This document shows, one piece after another, positions 11,278 through 22,904 of a DNA stretch of 64,000 nt. The notes below the pieces were generated by a model. It worked only from the letters and a program-made list of their open reading frames with translations, was not told the origin of the DNA and did no database searches. Both the position numbers and the translations under genes were made by a program. Source of the DNA: Trichopria drosophilae (Eukaryota > Arthropoda > Insecta > Hymenoptera > Diapriidae). The stretch lies in NCBI GenBank assembly GCA_030407085.1, contig CM059584.1, positions 122,054,501 to 122,118,500 on the forward strand. Direction: 5' to 3'. Numbering within the stretch: the stretch's first letter is position 1; every line of letters starts with the position of its first letter.

Positions 11278-14200
11278 GTATAATTTTTTTACATATTCAC
11301 GTAATTATTTGTGTATGATTTCCTATTCTCATTATGACATACGAAAGGTTTTTATGTTTATCATCGCTGAAAATTTTAGGTAAATAGTTTTTATCATAAT
11401 TTTGTAAGTTTCAGTTGCTATAAACAAAATTTTTCTGTAAAATAGGTTTTATTTGTAACAAATATTGTTTTTAGAAATAAATCTGAAGAGGGCCATTATC
11501 GATGGCCGAAATGTATTACTTGTTAGTTATTTTTTCGTTTCAAATGAAAAAATAGACGTAATCAGTTAAAGGATCGTTTTACCAAGAAACTTGGTGTATA
11601 AATTTGAAAATAAGAAAAATTCACATAATTATGATTCAAACCGCAGACAAAATTCTAGTCGTTCTGCTCAGCGTAATTAAATGAGAGTGAAACTGCATTC
11701 GATAATCACTTGCCTTCCTACATATTATCCAACCAATAATATTTCGCTAAAAACTAGATTCTATGCTTAATAACTAATTGAAAAATTCTTTATTTTCTAC
11801 TTACTTAATTAATTACGTATTTACTTTATCATTAATTCACTTATTTATTTTATAGTCATTTATTTACTTATTTAATTACTTAGCTATTTTTCATTTGTTT
11901 ATATTTATTTTTCTATTATTTATTTACTTATTTAATTACTTAGTTATTTTTCATTTGTTTATATTTATTTTTCTATTATTTATTTACCTAATTTCAATAA
12001 GTTCATCGACCTGCAGAAACGCTTTCGATTTTAATAATATAATAATAATAACTACTTGATTACAAAATTCGAATAAAGTTGGTGATACTGAGATTTTACT
12101 TATATTTCATTATACAGAACTTTGAAAATACTTTTTATATTTATCGGTTTCATATTTACCAACAAAAATGACTGCCTAATAACTAATCATCCGTACATAA
12201 TACAATTGAATGTTAAAAAAAATATTAATTTAATCATTGTAGGATTTACTACCTCCCCCGTTAACTGGATACGGCGATACAATAGTGGCGAGTAACCCAT
12301 TTGACGATACTCCCCCACAATCGGCCCAGAATCCAATGATTCACGGTGGACCGCCGCATATGCATCCCCATCACCCTCATCACATAGGAGGGCCGTCAAT
12401 GCGTGGCATGAGTCCTCTCGCGCCGATAGGCGGGATGAGTCCCATGATGTCCCATAGCATAGGTAGCATCAGTCCTCTGGGCAACTCCCCGATGGGCAAT
12501 CACATGAACCATATGAGCGGAATGCCCCCGATAAATCACGGATCCATAGGTGGCATGAGTCCCATGAGCAACATGGGCTCGAACATGCCACCAGTTTCCA
12601 TGAACGCTATGAACAACCACATGAATATCGGGCATATGGGCAATTCGCAGATGAGCGGACCACCGATGAATAGTCCCATGAACAGTATAAATAGCGGACC
12701 TATGGGTAGCCCGATGAGTAACATGAGTCACAGCATGGGGAGTCCGATGGGTAACCAAATGGGATCGTCGATGAGCAACATGGGTGGTTCGAATCATTTA
12801 CCGAACGGGCCGATGAACATAAGTAACATGAACAGCCACATGCCGCCCAACAGTCCATTAAACGGTCCTCAAATACCGAACGTGAACAGTCCGCTGGGTC
12901 ATAATGCGCCGCAGCATCCTCCTAATCATATGGGTAACAATCTTAGTAATCTGGGCAGGCCTATGAACGGACCTATGACAACCATGAGTTCGGCAGTTTC
13001 CAACAATATGAACATCAACGCACCGAGTCAGATGAGCAGCATTAATATGGGCGGACCACCCATAAGTAATATGCCGAACATGAATCTCAATCACCATAAT
13101 CAAATGGGCCACGGTTCCATGGGGAATATCTCCAGTAATATACCGAGTGGGCCTCCGATTAATCATCCAATGAGCCTCGGAGGCCCGATGCCACAACACG
13201 CTTTTCAAGGACCGGGAATGGGGCCTAAACCTATGCCTGTCTCTGCTGGAAAGGTAATTGTTGAAATTTATTAATATTCATATATGGGTTATTCTCCGAA
13301 AACAGGGCATTTTCGTGTCTTTACGTTATATCTTACAAAAACTTTGACAATAAATTATTAAATTTCACTAGAAATGTTAAATAAATATCCCTGGCCCATG
13401 TTAATTTGAAAAAATAATACTTTTGTTACAAAAAAACTGGTGTAAAATGACATTTAAAGACTAAAAGTAGCATTTTTGATATGTCCAAACCTCCAAGTTC
13501 AAAACTTAAAAATATTAGCGCTATTAAGAAACCGAATTATTTTAATTTATTCAAATAATATTTCTATAGTACAGCTCAAACTGTACAATTTCTCTCTGTA
13601 TAATATTTAATTAAATCAATATATATACTTATAATTATTGAAATATTAATGTCTTAAGAAATTTCTATGAGGTAACGACGATGCGTACACTGGTATAAAT
13701 GAACTGGAAATAATTAACTTTTTTACTAAAACTTATGAGAAAATCAAAGAAAAAACACTACACTTTACTAATCCTCCATAGAAAATTGAAAAGAGAACAT
13801 ATTTACCTCATGAACAAGTAAAAACTGTATAAAAATACCACGTATTTTTATTAAATTAATTGTCGTCGCCCGTCCTAATTTTGGTATTTTGATACAAACA
13901 GCAATTAAAAAACGATGAAAACTTAAATATTAAAGGAATAAACGTTACTGGCAATTAGTTTTTTAATTTATTATTGTTTAAAATATGTAAAATTGGATTT
14001 TTTTACAAATTTTCATTGTCACTTATTTTCAACAAAGACTCGACTACTTCATCCATGTTCTGATGGATTATTGTACAAACATAATTTTTAATCCAAACTA
14101 ATGGAATTATGATTTTAAACTTTTAATTATGAATACATTTTGTTCTGAAGAGGGCCCATATTAGTGGCCGAAACGTTAATCAACGTATTTTAATTACCAT

Positions 14201-17200
14201 TCTATCCTGGTTTTAAAAAATTTTAAAAAAATGGAAACATCTATATCCGACTAGTTTTGAGGTCGCTCTTTCAATTGCCGCTACTGAAATTTTTGAAAAA
14301 TGATGTTTAACACAGTTTTTTTACAAAAATACTAAAAAAAACGCGATTTATTAGCTACAATTTTTTTTTTAAATGCATTTTTAACTATGATACCGGTTTC
14401 AGATCACCTTCTAATCTGTCAGAAACGTGTTCCCGATTGTTTTACTTCAAAATTATACATTCACATATTTGGATTTGTTTTGTTTTTCGTTTCAAAATGG
14501 CGTCTGAACGTTGACAATTTTTGAAAGTGAAGAAAATGCTATTATTTCGGATCTGCTAGGTTTTCTTTGTAGTAAATCGTACAAATAAGTTATTACGAGT
14601 TTTGTACGACCTATTTTGATTTACGAAAGCAGTAATATCCCATAAAATCCAATTTCAAGATGGCGACTGCCACAAAAACCATTTATATAACATGGTGGCC
14701 ACCGTCAGGGAAAACCGGGAAATCAGGGAAATGTCAGGGAATTTCAAAATTGGTCAGGGAAAAAGTAAATTGTAGACAACTCTTTAAAAAGTGAAAAACA
14801 TTATTTAACAAAAAATCGCACAATTTCATATTCAGAAAAATGCTTTATTTATCGTGTTTCGCATAAAATTCTTTTAAATGATTTTAAATGCTTTCTCACA
14901 AATTTAAACAAATATTGACGTTTTTTATCAATAACATATTTTAGTTTTGAACATTTTTGACCAATTTTACCAAAAACCAACAATTTTGAGAAAAAAAATA
15001 ATCTTAAATTAAATATATTTGTGGTACTGCTCAGTTTTAAACGTTCTGGTGCAATGCAACAAAAATAAACACGTTTAACAATAACACATTTCGGTATTGA
15101 ATATATTCTAACAGATTTGAATAAAATTTAATAGTTTAACAAAAATAAATGCAAACAATTTTATATTTAAAGATATTTGTCTTTCTATAAAGATACTTTA
15201 CAGAATATTTCAAAAATATTTGCCATACTAATTCTCTATTTAAACAAATATTTGTATAAATAAAACCTTTTGAAAATGATAGAAAACTTTCATACATTTT
15301 TTTAAATCTTCAAAAATCTTTGAAATTGCATAAAAAGTCTAAAAATCGTAGAAAAATTTTTAAAATGTAAAAACAGCACAAAACTCCCAAATTTTGAGAA
15401 TATTAATTTGTTTAAATGATTATTTTACCATTTCTATTTTAAGTAGTTGATATTTGTCCAATAGTATTTGAAAAATATAAAATTTATGGCAATTTTTTGT
15501 TATTGTCAACATTCGTAAGAATTTTAACAATACTTTGAATATACTGTCCAAAATCGCCTAAATTCTAAAATTTATCAACATTTATAATTATTGTCTAACA
15601 TATTACCGCAGAACTTGACATTTTATAACAAATTTTGACAAAGAACCCCCAACAAATTTTCTACTATTATTTTGAATTAAACAGGAAAAAATCCGCAGGA
15701 ACATGAGTTTTTTTTCTGGTTTTTTATAGATAATATGTTTTAGAATATACTACTCGTTGTTGATTGAAAAAATAAAGAATTTATTGAAAATGTGTAGCTG
15801 TTTTTAAAACATTTTTATCCGTATTGTTTATTTTTAATAGATATCATTAAAATATTGGTCAGGGAAAAATCTGGAAAAAGTCAGGGACCATGTATAATCA
15901 AAAAAATCTCAAGAATAATGTTGACTTGAAAATCTGAGTGGAATACGATAGTATTTTTCCTATTCCAGAAATGTGAAATTTTACATAACGGGTCCGCCAT
16001 ATTGGATCCGCCATATTGAATTTCGGTAAACTAACTCAAGATTTGAGTTTAACGATGACTGAAACCTATGAGATGGTAATTAGAAAATTTCACACCAATT
16101 TTGGTTGTCTCGAAATACACGTATTTCTACCGAGTACATGACAGTCGCCATCTTGAAATTAGATTTTATGGGATATTATTGTTTCCGTAAATCAAAATAG
16201 GTCATACAAAACTCGTCATAATAACTTATTTGTACGATTTACTGCAAAGAAAACCTAGCAGATCCGAAATAATAGCATTTTCTTCACTTTCAAAAATTTT
16301 CAACGTTCAGACGCCATTTTGAAACGGAAAACAAAATAAGTGAATGTATAATTTTGAAGTAAAACAATCGGGAACACGTTTCTGACAGATTAGAAGGTGA
16401 TCTGAAACCGGTATCGTTGTTAAAAATACATTTAAACAAAAAATTGTAGCTAAAAAATCGCGTTTTTTTCAGTATTTTTGTACAAAAAACTGTGTTAAAC
16501 GTCATTTTTCAAAAATTTCAGTAGCGCCAATCGAAAGAGCGACCTCAAAACTAGTCGGATATAGATGTTTCAATTTTTTTTTAATTTTTATTTTATACAT
16601 AAAACGATGTTGAAATCCATGTGCAAATTGTGCACATTTCGGACTTCAAGGGTTAAGTCGAAGGACAATAATTACCCAAGAGTAAATGAATGAATGAATG
16701 AATGAATGAATATTTATTGCACACACATATTTCCATACATATAACTCTTACAATTGATAACAATACATAAAGTTAAATAAAAATAGATAAACTTAATGCA
16801 GATAATTTCAATAATATGAAAATCATATATGCAATTATGTACATATATATATGTACATGCAGGTGCGCACTAGCGCCGTATGTGGTGTGCAAGAGCTTAG
16901 GTGCTCATCCGCAACACCATATGGTAAAAAGGAGTGTAGTAAGAATGTTCCGCTTCTTGTGTAGATGTTCAAGAATTTTTCTATGCGAAGAATGTATGTG
17001 AAGTCAAGTTGTTTTACAGTTGCATATGGTATCTTTCCTTTATTTGATTATTCCAAAACGATGTTTCAAATGTTCGGATGTTTTTTGATCCGCTGTTGCA
17101 ATTTTTTACTGATTGTGCTTCTATTTATGGAAATCTCTTCACTTTCTGAGCAACTCAAAAAGTTAAATAATTTTGTTGCGATGTAAATAAAAGATCTTCT

Positions 17201-17732
17201 ACTAACTGTTTTTGACCATGTAGGGTATGCTGCTACCTTCGGTACGGAGCTTCTAGTGTTTATATTAGACGATTTAAACTGAAGATAATCTTCTAAAATA
17301 CAAATCTTCAAAATAGTATGACAGTAATGCTGTCTAATGTTTAAAATTTAAAATAATAATTTATTAAATTCATTTAATTTATCGTATATAATTACAGATC
17401 TATCCGCCGGACCAGCCAATGGTATTTAACCCTCAAAACCCCAACGCCCCACCAATATATCCATGCGGAGTTTGCCACAAAGAAGTACACGACAACGATC
17501 AAGCTATTCTTTGTGAATCTGGCTGTAATTTTTGGTTCCACCGGTAAGAAACGATTATTGATTAATTAAATTAATGTTTGTTTGCGTCTAAAACGTAACG
17601 ATTATTTTCAGCGGTTGCACAGGACTCTCGGAAGCAGCATATCAATTGTTGACGCAAGAAGTTTATGCAGAGTGGGTGTGCGACAAGTGTCTACAATCAA
17701 AAAACATACCTCTAGTTAAGTTTAAGCCATAA
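11068..17732 (+). CDS. pygo: pygopus, Wnt/beta-catenin nuclear co-factor (4 coding exons)
   Basis: Join of 11068-11277, 12243-13253, 17398-17543 and 17612-17732. The total is 1488 nt (495 aa plus TAA), in frame through three GT-AG introns. Family knowledge: Pygopus is a nuclear protein that binds Legless/BCL9 and methylated histone H3 tails through its PHD finger and supports Armadillo/beta-catenin transcription. Seen here: a basic nuclear-localisation-like KKKRR near residue 50; an N-terminal homology domain running across the first junction and including the ASNPFDD motif with its NPF core; a long Met/Asn/Gly/Ser/His/Pro-rich linker; and a C-terminal C4HC3 PHD finger. The start at 11068 is the first in-frame ATG after a plausible acceptor near 10981. 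The length is plausible for the family. The third intron (13254-17397) is swollen by mobile elements. Confidence 0.95.
11483..11511 (+). ncRNA. partial hammerhead-like motif (Penelope LTR remnant)
   Basis: CTGAAGA, then a GGCC...GGCC stem, then GAAA: the core order of a hammerhead ribozyme. No convincing third helix or cleavage site follows, so it is probably decayed. It lies in pygo intron 1. Confidence 0.35.
11860..11989. repeat. 60-bp tandem repeat, about 2.1 copies
   Basis: An exact 60-bp period of TATTTACTTATTTAATTACT-type sequence inside pygo intron 1, with only one or two differences between copies. Confidence 0.9.
12243..13253 (+). CDS. pygo: pygo coding exon 2 (NHD core and low-complexity linker)
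   Basis: 337 codons, entered at acceptor TTGTAG|GAT (phase 0) and left at donor AAG|GTAATT. It opens with DLLPPPLTGYGDTIVASNPF, the conserved NHD core. The rest is a repetitive Met/Asn/Gly/Ser/Pro linker with many SPM-, GNxM- and NxMN-type words. That composition produces long spurious open frames on the opposite strand. Confidence 0.95.
13254..14144. other. pygo intron 3, 5' part; AT-rich, no feature
   Basis: No coding or repeat structure was recognised until the hammerhead-like motif at 14145. The last part may be remnant Penelope LTR. Confidence 0.4.
14145..14187 (+). ncRNA. candidate type-I hammerhead ribozyme motif
   Basis: The order matches the catalytic core: CTGAAGA (14145-14151); helix II GGGCC/GGCC with one bulged G; GAAA (14170-14173); helix III CGTT-AATC-AACG, a perfect 4-bp stem; then TA at 14186-14187 in the cleavage-site position. 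Penelope-like elements are known to carry hammerheads in their LTRs. Helix I is weak by eye, so activity is uncertain. Confidence 0.5.
14233..16573. mobile_element. 2.3-kb foldback element in pygo intron 3
   Basis: Arms of roughly 430-450 bp (about 14235-14690 and 16140-16572) are inverted copies, including the words GACTAGTTTTGAGGTCGCTC and CAGTCGCCATCTTGAAATTA. The core of about 1.4 kb contains several GTCAGGGAAA words but no transposase frame. No clear target duplication was found. Confidence 0.8.
16686..17335 (-). mobile_element. LINE 3' remnant with (CATT)n tail
   Basis: Reading the minus strand, a fragment resembles the C-terminal end of CR1/Jockey-group LINE reverse-transcriptase proteins (words NINTRSSVPK and RRSFIYIATKLFN). 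Stops and frame breaks follow, and it ends in a (CATT)n microsatellite at 16686-16710. It is a 5'-truncated dead copy in pygo intron 3, antisense to the gene. Confidence 0.55.
17398..17543 (+). CDS. pygo: pygo coding exon 3 (first half of the PHD finger)
   Basis: Acceptor ATTACAG|ATC, donor CACCG|GTAAGA, ending in phase 2. Encodes YPCGVCHKEVHDNDQAILCE and then the GC-NFWFH part of the finger. These supply the first four zinc-binding cysteines and the histidine of the C4HC3 fold. Confidence 0.95.
17612..17732 (+). CDS. pygo: pygo coding exon 4 (second half of the PHD finger, stop)
   Basis: Follows a short 68-bp intron (acceptor TTTTCAG|CGG). Encodes the rest of the finger, GCTGLSEAAYQLLTQE and then AEWVCDKC, supplying the last three cysteines. 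A short tail ends PLVKFKP before TAA at 17730-17732. Confidence 0.95.
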
Positions 17733-19125
17733 TATTTTTTCGGTCGTCGTTTGTACGATGTAAAAGTCACATACTGTTAAAAAATACGTACCAGATATAT
17801 ACGCGCAGCACAGGGGCGCATAAGAATTACATTACAGACACACGTTGTATATTCATAATTTGTAAGTTAAACTTGTTGAGAAATTGAGGGATGCGATTAA
17901 CTAGTCTAGTCGAAATTTCAATACTAGTCTTTCCAACCTCTGAAACTTGTGTTCGATTAATTCAGTCGAAGGTTTGTTGGTAGTTTCGAGGTTAGGACGA
18001 CAGGTATTAACATTTTGATTAGAGGCACAATTTTTTTTTGCATTGTGTGTCGACGGGTTCACTTTTTTTTCGAATATTTAATTGTGCATGAAGTGTTCGA
18101 AAAATATTGTTTTCCCCGCTCTTGTTTTGCAAAAAAAAAAACTATCAAGGAAAAACATTCATGTATTACAGTGGTAGTACATGGATATTTGTAAGGCCGC
18201 AATAGTTATCACACATTTATGATATATTATCGCATAACTATACGCTTTAGCTTACCCAGCCGACAAGCTGTTCTTTCATAGTCGCCGACATTCTCATTCC
18301 TTAACGACTCGTTTGACCCGCGAATGAAGATCTAAATTTTATATGAATTATTGATTATGCAGCGAATTAAAATTGTATATGTATATCTTCGTTTATATTA
18401 GCGTATAAATCTGTTGTTATTCAGTTTTCGCTCGTCATTGTCGAGTCCGCAAAATCTATGTCTGATTTCGATACGGATAGATGATTAAACGATGATTACA
18501 CCGAATGTTAATGCCTTTCTTTCGTGATCATGCTGGCGCACACTCCACTTCTAATTGACATTTACGAACGTTGACCGTTATGTGCCGATCTATGAAAGAA
18601 CGACTTAGGATATTTTAGTTTCGTTTGCAGGAAGATGAAAGCAATTAACGAGAATTAATGCCTTCGAGTACGACAAGTGTATTTTTTCACAGTTATATTC
18701 AACGAGGGATATTTTATTATCGAACTAATATTATAATTGTTTCCCCTGTAACGGTACGTTTCTTGAAGATTTAATACGAAATTAGGTACTACGCCCGAAG
18801 ATTGGTCAATAATAACAATGTTACGTGCAAATGATAATATAGGTAGATATTGTGGAGAGGAGGATGCCCTCGTAGCCTCGGAGAAAGGCTTAGATAATAT
18901 ATTAGTCGTAAAAACATGAAATGTTTTCATTAATACGTTCTTTTCGATGAAAAAAAAAAAAAACGATCTTTTCCTTCTGAATTCGACTAACGGTGTTCTT
19001 TTATCCAGTGAGTCAAATACGTAGTGGCCATCAGTAAATATGATTAGATTATTTCACTTGTGTACAGTTTAAAATATTCTACGCAATAACAAATCACATT
19101 AAGTAATAAATTTTTACGTATTTAA
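17733..19125 (+). other. pygo: probable pygo 3' UTR
   Basis: Non-repetitive AT-rich sequence directly after the stop codon. An AATAAA signal lies at 19105-19110, upstream of the next mobile element at about 19349. The transcript end is inferred; several shorter ends are possible. Confidence 0.45.
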
Positions 19126-19348
19126 TATCGACTTACAAAAATTCTGGAATTTTATGTCGTATGGTAATGTCACTCCCTGTCACCTTCGTCTGCCGATGGG
19201 TAAGTATTACCGTGTATGCAGATTTTAGAGGTAAAAACATTTAGAGCAAAATCTTTGGTACTTTATAAAATTTTTCGTTTTATTACTGTTACTTTGTGAG
19301 ACGTATAAAGAGAACATTTTTTTCTTTGACGATTGAGAAATATTACAT

Positions 19349-20399
19349 AATGGGCTACTTGCATCAAAAATTTAAAAATCCACAAAAAATATGTAGACTT
19401 TCTATAAACCCCCATAAACCTGAAAAAAATATTGAAAAATTTTTTTGATAATGAGAAGTTTCAAAAAAAAATTAATAAAATTTGAAAAAAATGCGATCTT
19501 CAGAAACGTTTGTGATTGGTCGCGACGGTCGTGACGGTTTGAATGAGATTTCGAACTTTTTTCCCGGGTAAACAGAAAGTTGCAAATATTGAAACAATAC
19601 GTTTGTCAAGGAGAAAATTATATTTTTGAGCATGTCAGGAAACAAATTTTTTGTACGTGCTCAGTCCGACAATTTGCCGACGATTAATATATTCATGGTG
19701 ACTGATTTTTTTAAAAATAATGAGTTCTTTAATGTTGCTGAAAGCAGAGGAGTCAAGACTGACACGTAATTTTCTTTACATTTAAAACAATTTAATTAAA
19801 TTTAAAATAGAAAATATACTTAATTCTTCTAATTTTACAAATTATTTTAATGTATTTACATCAATTTATCATTGAAGCAGAGTGACATAACCTCAATCAT
19901 CAGTCACATCCAATACTGATGTGTTCTGATAATGTATATATCTAATTATAATATCGTTATAAGATAATGTGAATATTAAAAATGATTTTATTGTAGATCA
20001 AAACGCGAGAATTATGGAGATTCGGCTGTTGGATACGTAGAACTATGCAGGGAAAACAAATATTGCTATATACGTGAAAGGGTTTGCCCGGAGCACAGTG
20101 TTAGGCAGAAACCGTATTTTGTGTTGACATTTTCAATATTGGAGTTCAACTGATTTCGGAGTTTTGTATTGTTTGTATATATGGGACAGAAAGGTTAGGT
20201 TACAGAGTGAACAGTGACGTCACGCCTCAATAGCGCGCAAAACAGGTCGTTTCAAAAGTAGTCGAAATTTAAGTGTTCAAAAAATATATAAAAACTCCCA
20301 AAAAACACAGGAATGTATTTTTGTATGTAATAATCTAACCCATACTTTATAATGATCCAATAAAAACCAACAAAAAATTTTGATGCAAGTAGCCCATTG
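19349..20399. mobile_element. element with ATGGGCTACTTGCATCAAAA termini carrying gene exons
   Basis: Inverted ends of about 24 bp at 19350 and 20398 read ATGGGCTACTTGCATCAAAA. No target duplication is obvious. It encloses the two-exon gene fragment at 19632-20153, the only coding-like content. Confidence 0.6.
19632..20153 (+). pseudogene. two-exon fragment of a repeat-associated insect protein
   Basis: Join 19632-19765 and 19997-20153, with donor GTAATT and acceptor TTGTAG, gives an uninterrupted 96-aa frame. From memory of the family, it resembles the N-terminal part of multicopy insect proteins that carry a SWIM-type zinc finger. The visible cues are an RGVKTD word, SKRENYGDSAVGYVELCREN across the splice, and VCPEHSVRQK. 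The later cysteine/histidine-rich region of such proteins is absent, because a stop follows at 20151. It lies wholly within the terminal inverted repeats at 19349-20399. It could be a truncated element-encoded protein or a captured host fragment; expression is unknown. Confidence 0.45.
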
Positions 20400-21098
20400 G
20401 TCGAAATTTTAATTGACAATTTAGTAGGATTAAAGGGCCTAGTCGGGTAAGAATGTCAGAATTGTCCTAAATGTGTTTTTTAACTTTAAAAATGGTCCTT
20501 TTCGGTTTATATTTTTTTTCCCAAAAACCATATAACTTAAAGATTTGCAAAAAATCAGAGAAATAGTACAGTAGTCCTTCCCATATTCTAATTTTCTCCT
20601 CGCCCCCACTACTTAAACTTTTGTCTCTTTTTCTTGTGTTGCACATGCGCCGTTATTTGTATTTATAGAAAACTTAGAATAAGGGAAGACATTAGAGTAA
20701 GGGAAATTAGAATAAGGGAAGGGCTACTGTACTTATCAAAACAATAATTTTTATTATTTAATAACGTGTACATAACGAGAAAAAAAATATTTAAATTTTC
20801 AAAGATTCATTTTTACTAGCTAAATGTGGAGTTGGCATCGCCATTTTTTTTCTTAAAATTGTATTTTCATAATCTTCATTTTGTAAAATTTTTATATTTG
20901 GTGCGACTAGGTGAAAATCATTAAAAACTTGATTTTTCCGTAAAAAACATCATCATTTCATTATTCATTTTTCCTGCTGTATTGGATTTCAAGGAAACAG
21001 AAATGTCTTAAAATTTGTTTAAAATAAGAATCAAAATCTTTTTGTGTAGCATATAAGATCCCATTAGTTCCATTTGCGACCCAGTGTCAAGCACCATA

Positions 21099-22299
21099 TG
21101 GGCATTGTTCTAGAACTTTTAAACTTTATGTTGTCGCTCATTATGATACCATAAAAATTTTAAATATAACTTTGTAACGCTACAGATCAACAAATTTTTG
21201 TTCGATTTACATGTAATAAGTGTTTATTACTAATTACAGATATGTAGAAAACAATGAGAGTAAATAAAAGTAGTGAATTTGCCTGTTTTTGGTGTGCGAC
21301 ACTCACTACATTTTTTCAGTTTTAACACTGAAACTTTTTGCACCCTTTTTTTATGGTCTGTGGTTTTTTGTGAAAGTATTTGGGGATGTAAACAAATGAA
21401 AAATCCTTAACTTAATGATGTGCCTCACTGAGGAATAAAATTATATACCTTCAAACTTGCGAGATAACTTTTTTTTATAGTTGACAATTTAGCAATCAGC
21501 CTTAGATAATTTTTTTCACATTGGTTTTTAAGAAACCACACAACAGGGGTACATTACCTATATGATAAGAAGTAATTTGAACCTTTGCCCGAATGTGTGC
21601 CACCTATACATACAAAATGCGACCACGTCAGACTTTAAATTTCCAAGCGAAACTCACTTTAAAAATCAAATTATTTAATGGCACATCTACAATTTAGCTT
21701 CTAAGTACTTTGGAATCATTGTCATCTTTTCTCCTAAGTTATTAAAGTATTTATAAATTTTGTGTTTTTTTAATACAACAAAAAACACAATTTTTGACAA
21801 TAATAAAATGATTATTCTTTACAAATCGTTTTAATTTTTTGGTATCCTTAATGTTAAATCATGTATTTGGATTTTAAATTTTAATGAAAACTGACTTTGG
21901 ATTTGTAATCAGTGGCCTCAAAAACCCTAACATATCAAATTTTATAAAAATCAAAGAAATTTTGTAAAAATAGTCCGCCATATTTAATCCATTATTTTAA
22001 ATTTGAATAACTATTAACTAGACGTTTAATTTTATATACTAACTTCTAAAAATTAGGCCATAAGCAAACGAACCGAATTTTTTATGTATATTAAACGTTA
22101 CAAAACTAAAAACTAATTTTACGAGTAACGTAACATATGTTACATTAAAAAAAAAATACATTGTGTATAAATGAGTCACGCAAGGTTTTTCCTGTCATTT
22201 AATCAATTCCAAAGCCAATAAAATTAATTTCATGAATGTGCCTAAAAAAAATGCAATTTTCTTCAACCTCAAAGTTTAAAAGTTCTAGAACAATGCCCA
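21099..22299. mobile_element. TA-flanked foldback element
   Basis: Inverted ends TGGGCATTGTTCTAGAACTT over about 33 bp, flanked by TA at 21097-21098 and 22300-22301. The interior is AT-rich with no transposase. Confidence 0.75.
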
Positions 22300-22416
22300 T
22301 ATACGACCTACTTAACTTTTTTCATGTCAAGTGCATATTTTAGATTTTTATAGTGAAAAATCGTCGTTATTAATATGTTAATGTGTTCTGAATGATTTTT
22401 TTTTAATTTATAGACC

Positions 22417-22488
22417 ATGTCTGTCCCGAACAAAGATCCCAAATCGAAGAAAATTAACTTTGATGCGCTTTTAAATGCTGTCAAATAA
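22417..22488 (+). CDS. 23-codon ORF after a splice-acceptor-like site (doubtful)
   Basis: A polypyrimidine tract and TTATAG precede ACC-ATG. The short frame MSVPNKDPKSKKINFDALLN is followed by a stop and an AAATAAA signal. Its codon composition is less AT-biased than its surroundings. It may be a last exon, a small ORF or chance. Confidence 0.2.
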   Translation: MSVPNKDPKSKKINFDALLNAVK

Positions 22489-22904
22489 ATTTTAATTGAA
22501 AATTCAATACTTCGTCCAGACCTAAGGTCTCGGTCGAAATAATAAAGGTTAGCGATCTACTGGAAGAACCTTAACCCTTTCAGTCACGAATTTTTCCAGC
22601 CACGGAATTTTTTTGAAATTTTGTATACTTGAGTTTTTGAGGTCGCTGATTATGAATCCGGTGTCAGATCTTCAAAATTCAAAATTAAAAATTGTTATTA
22701 TCACTAAAAAGTTGTGAGGACTGCATCTAAAAATAATTAAGAAATAAAAAAGAGTTTATTGAAAACTCAGTAAGAAAAAAAGAACGGAATTTAAATTTTG
22801 TACTGTTGTATGTTTGGAGTATAGAAATAAACTGTTTAATACTTGACTTCTTACAATATTAGTGTGATTGTAAACAGTGATGGAAGGGCGAACCAAGTGT
22901 GTTT

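Noticed and set aside
12396..13208. Long minus-strand open frames opposite pygo exon 2
   Set aside because: They are shadows of the low-complexity Met/Asn/His-rich coding sequence and have no sensible protein composition.
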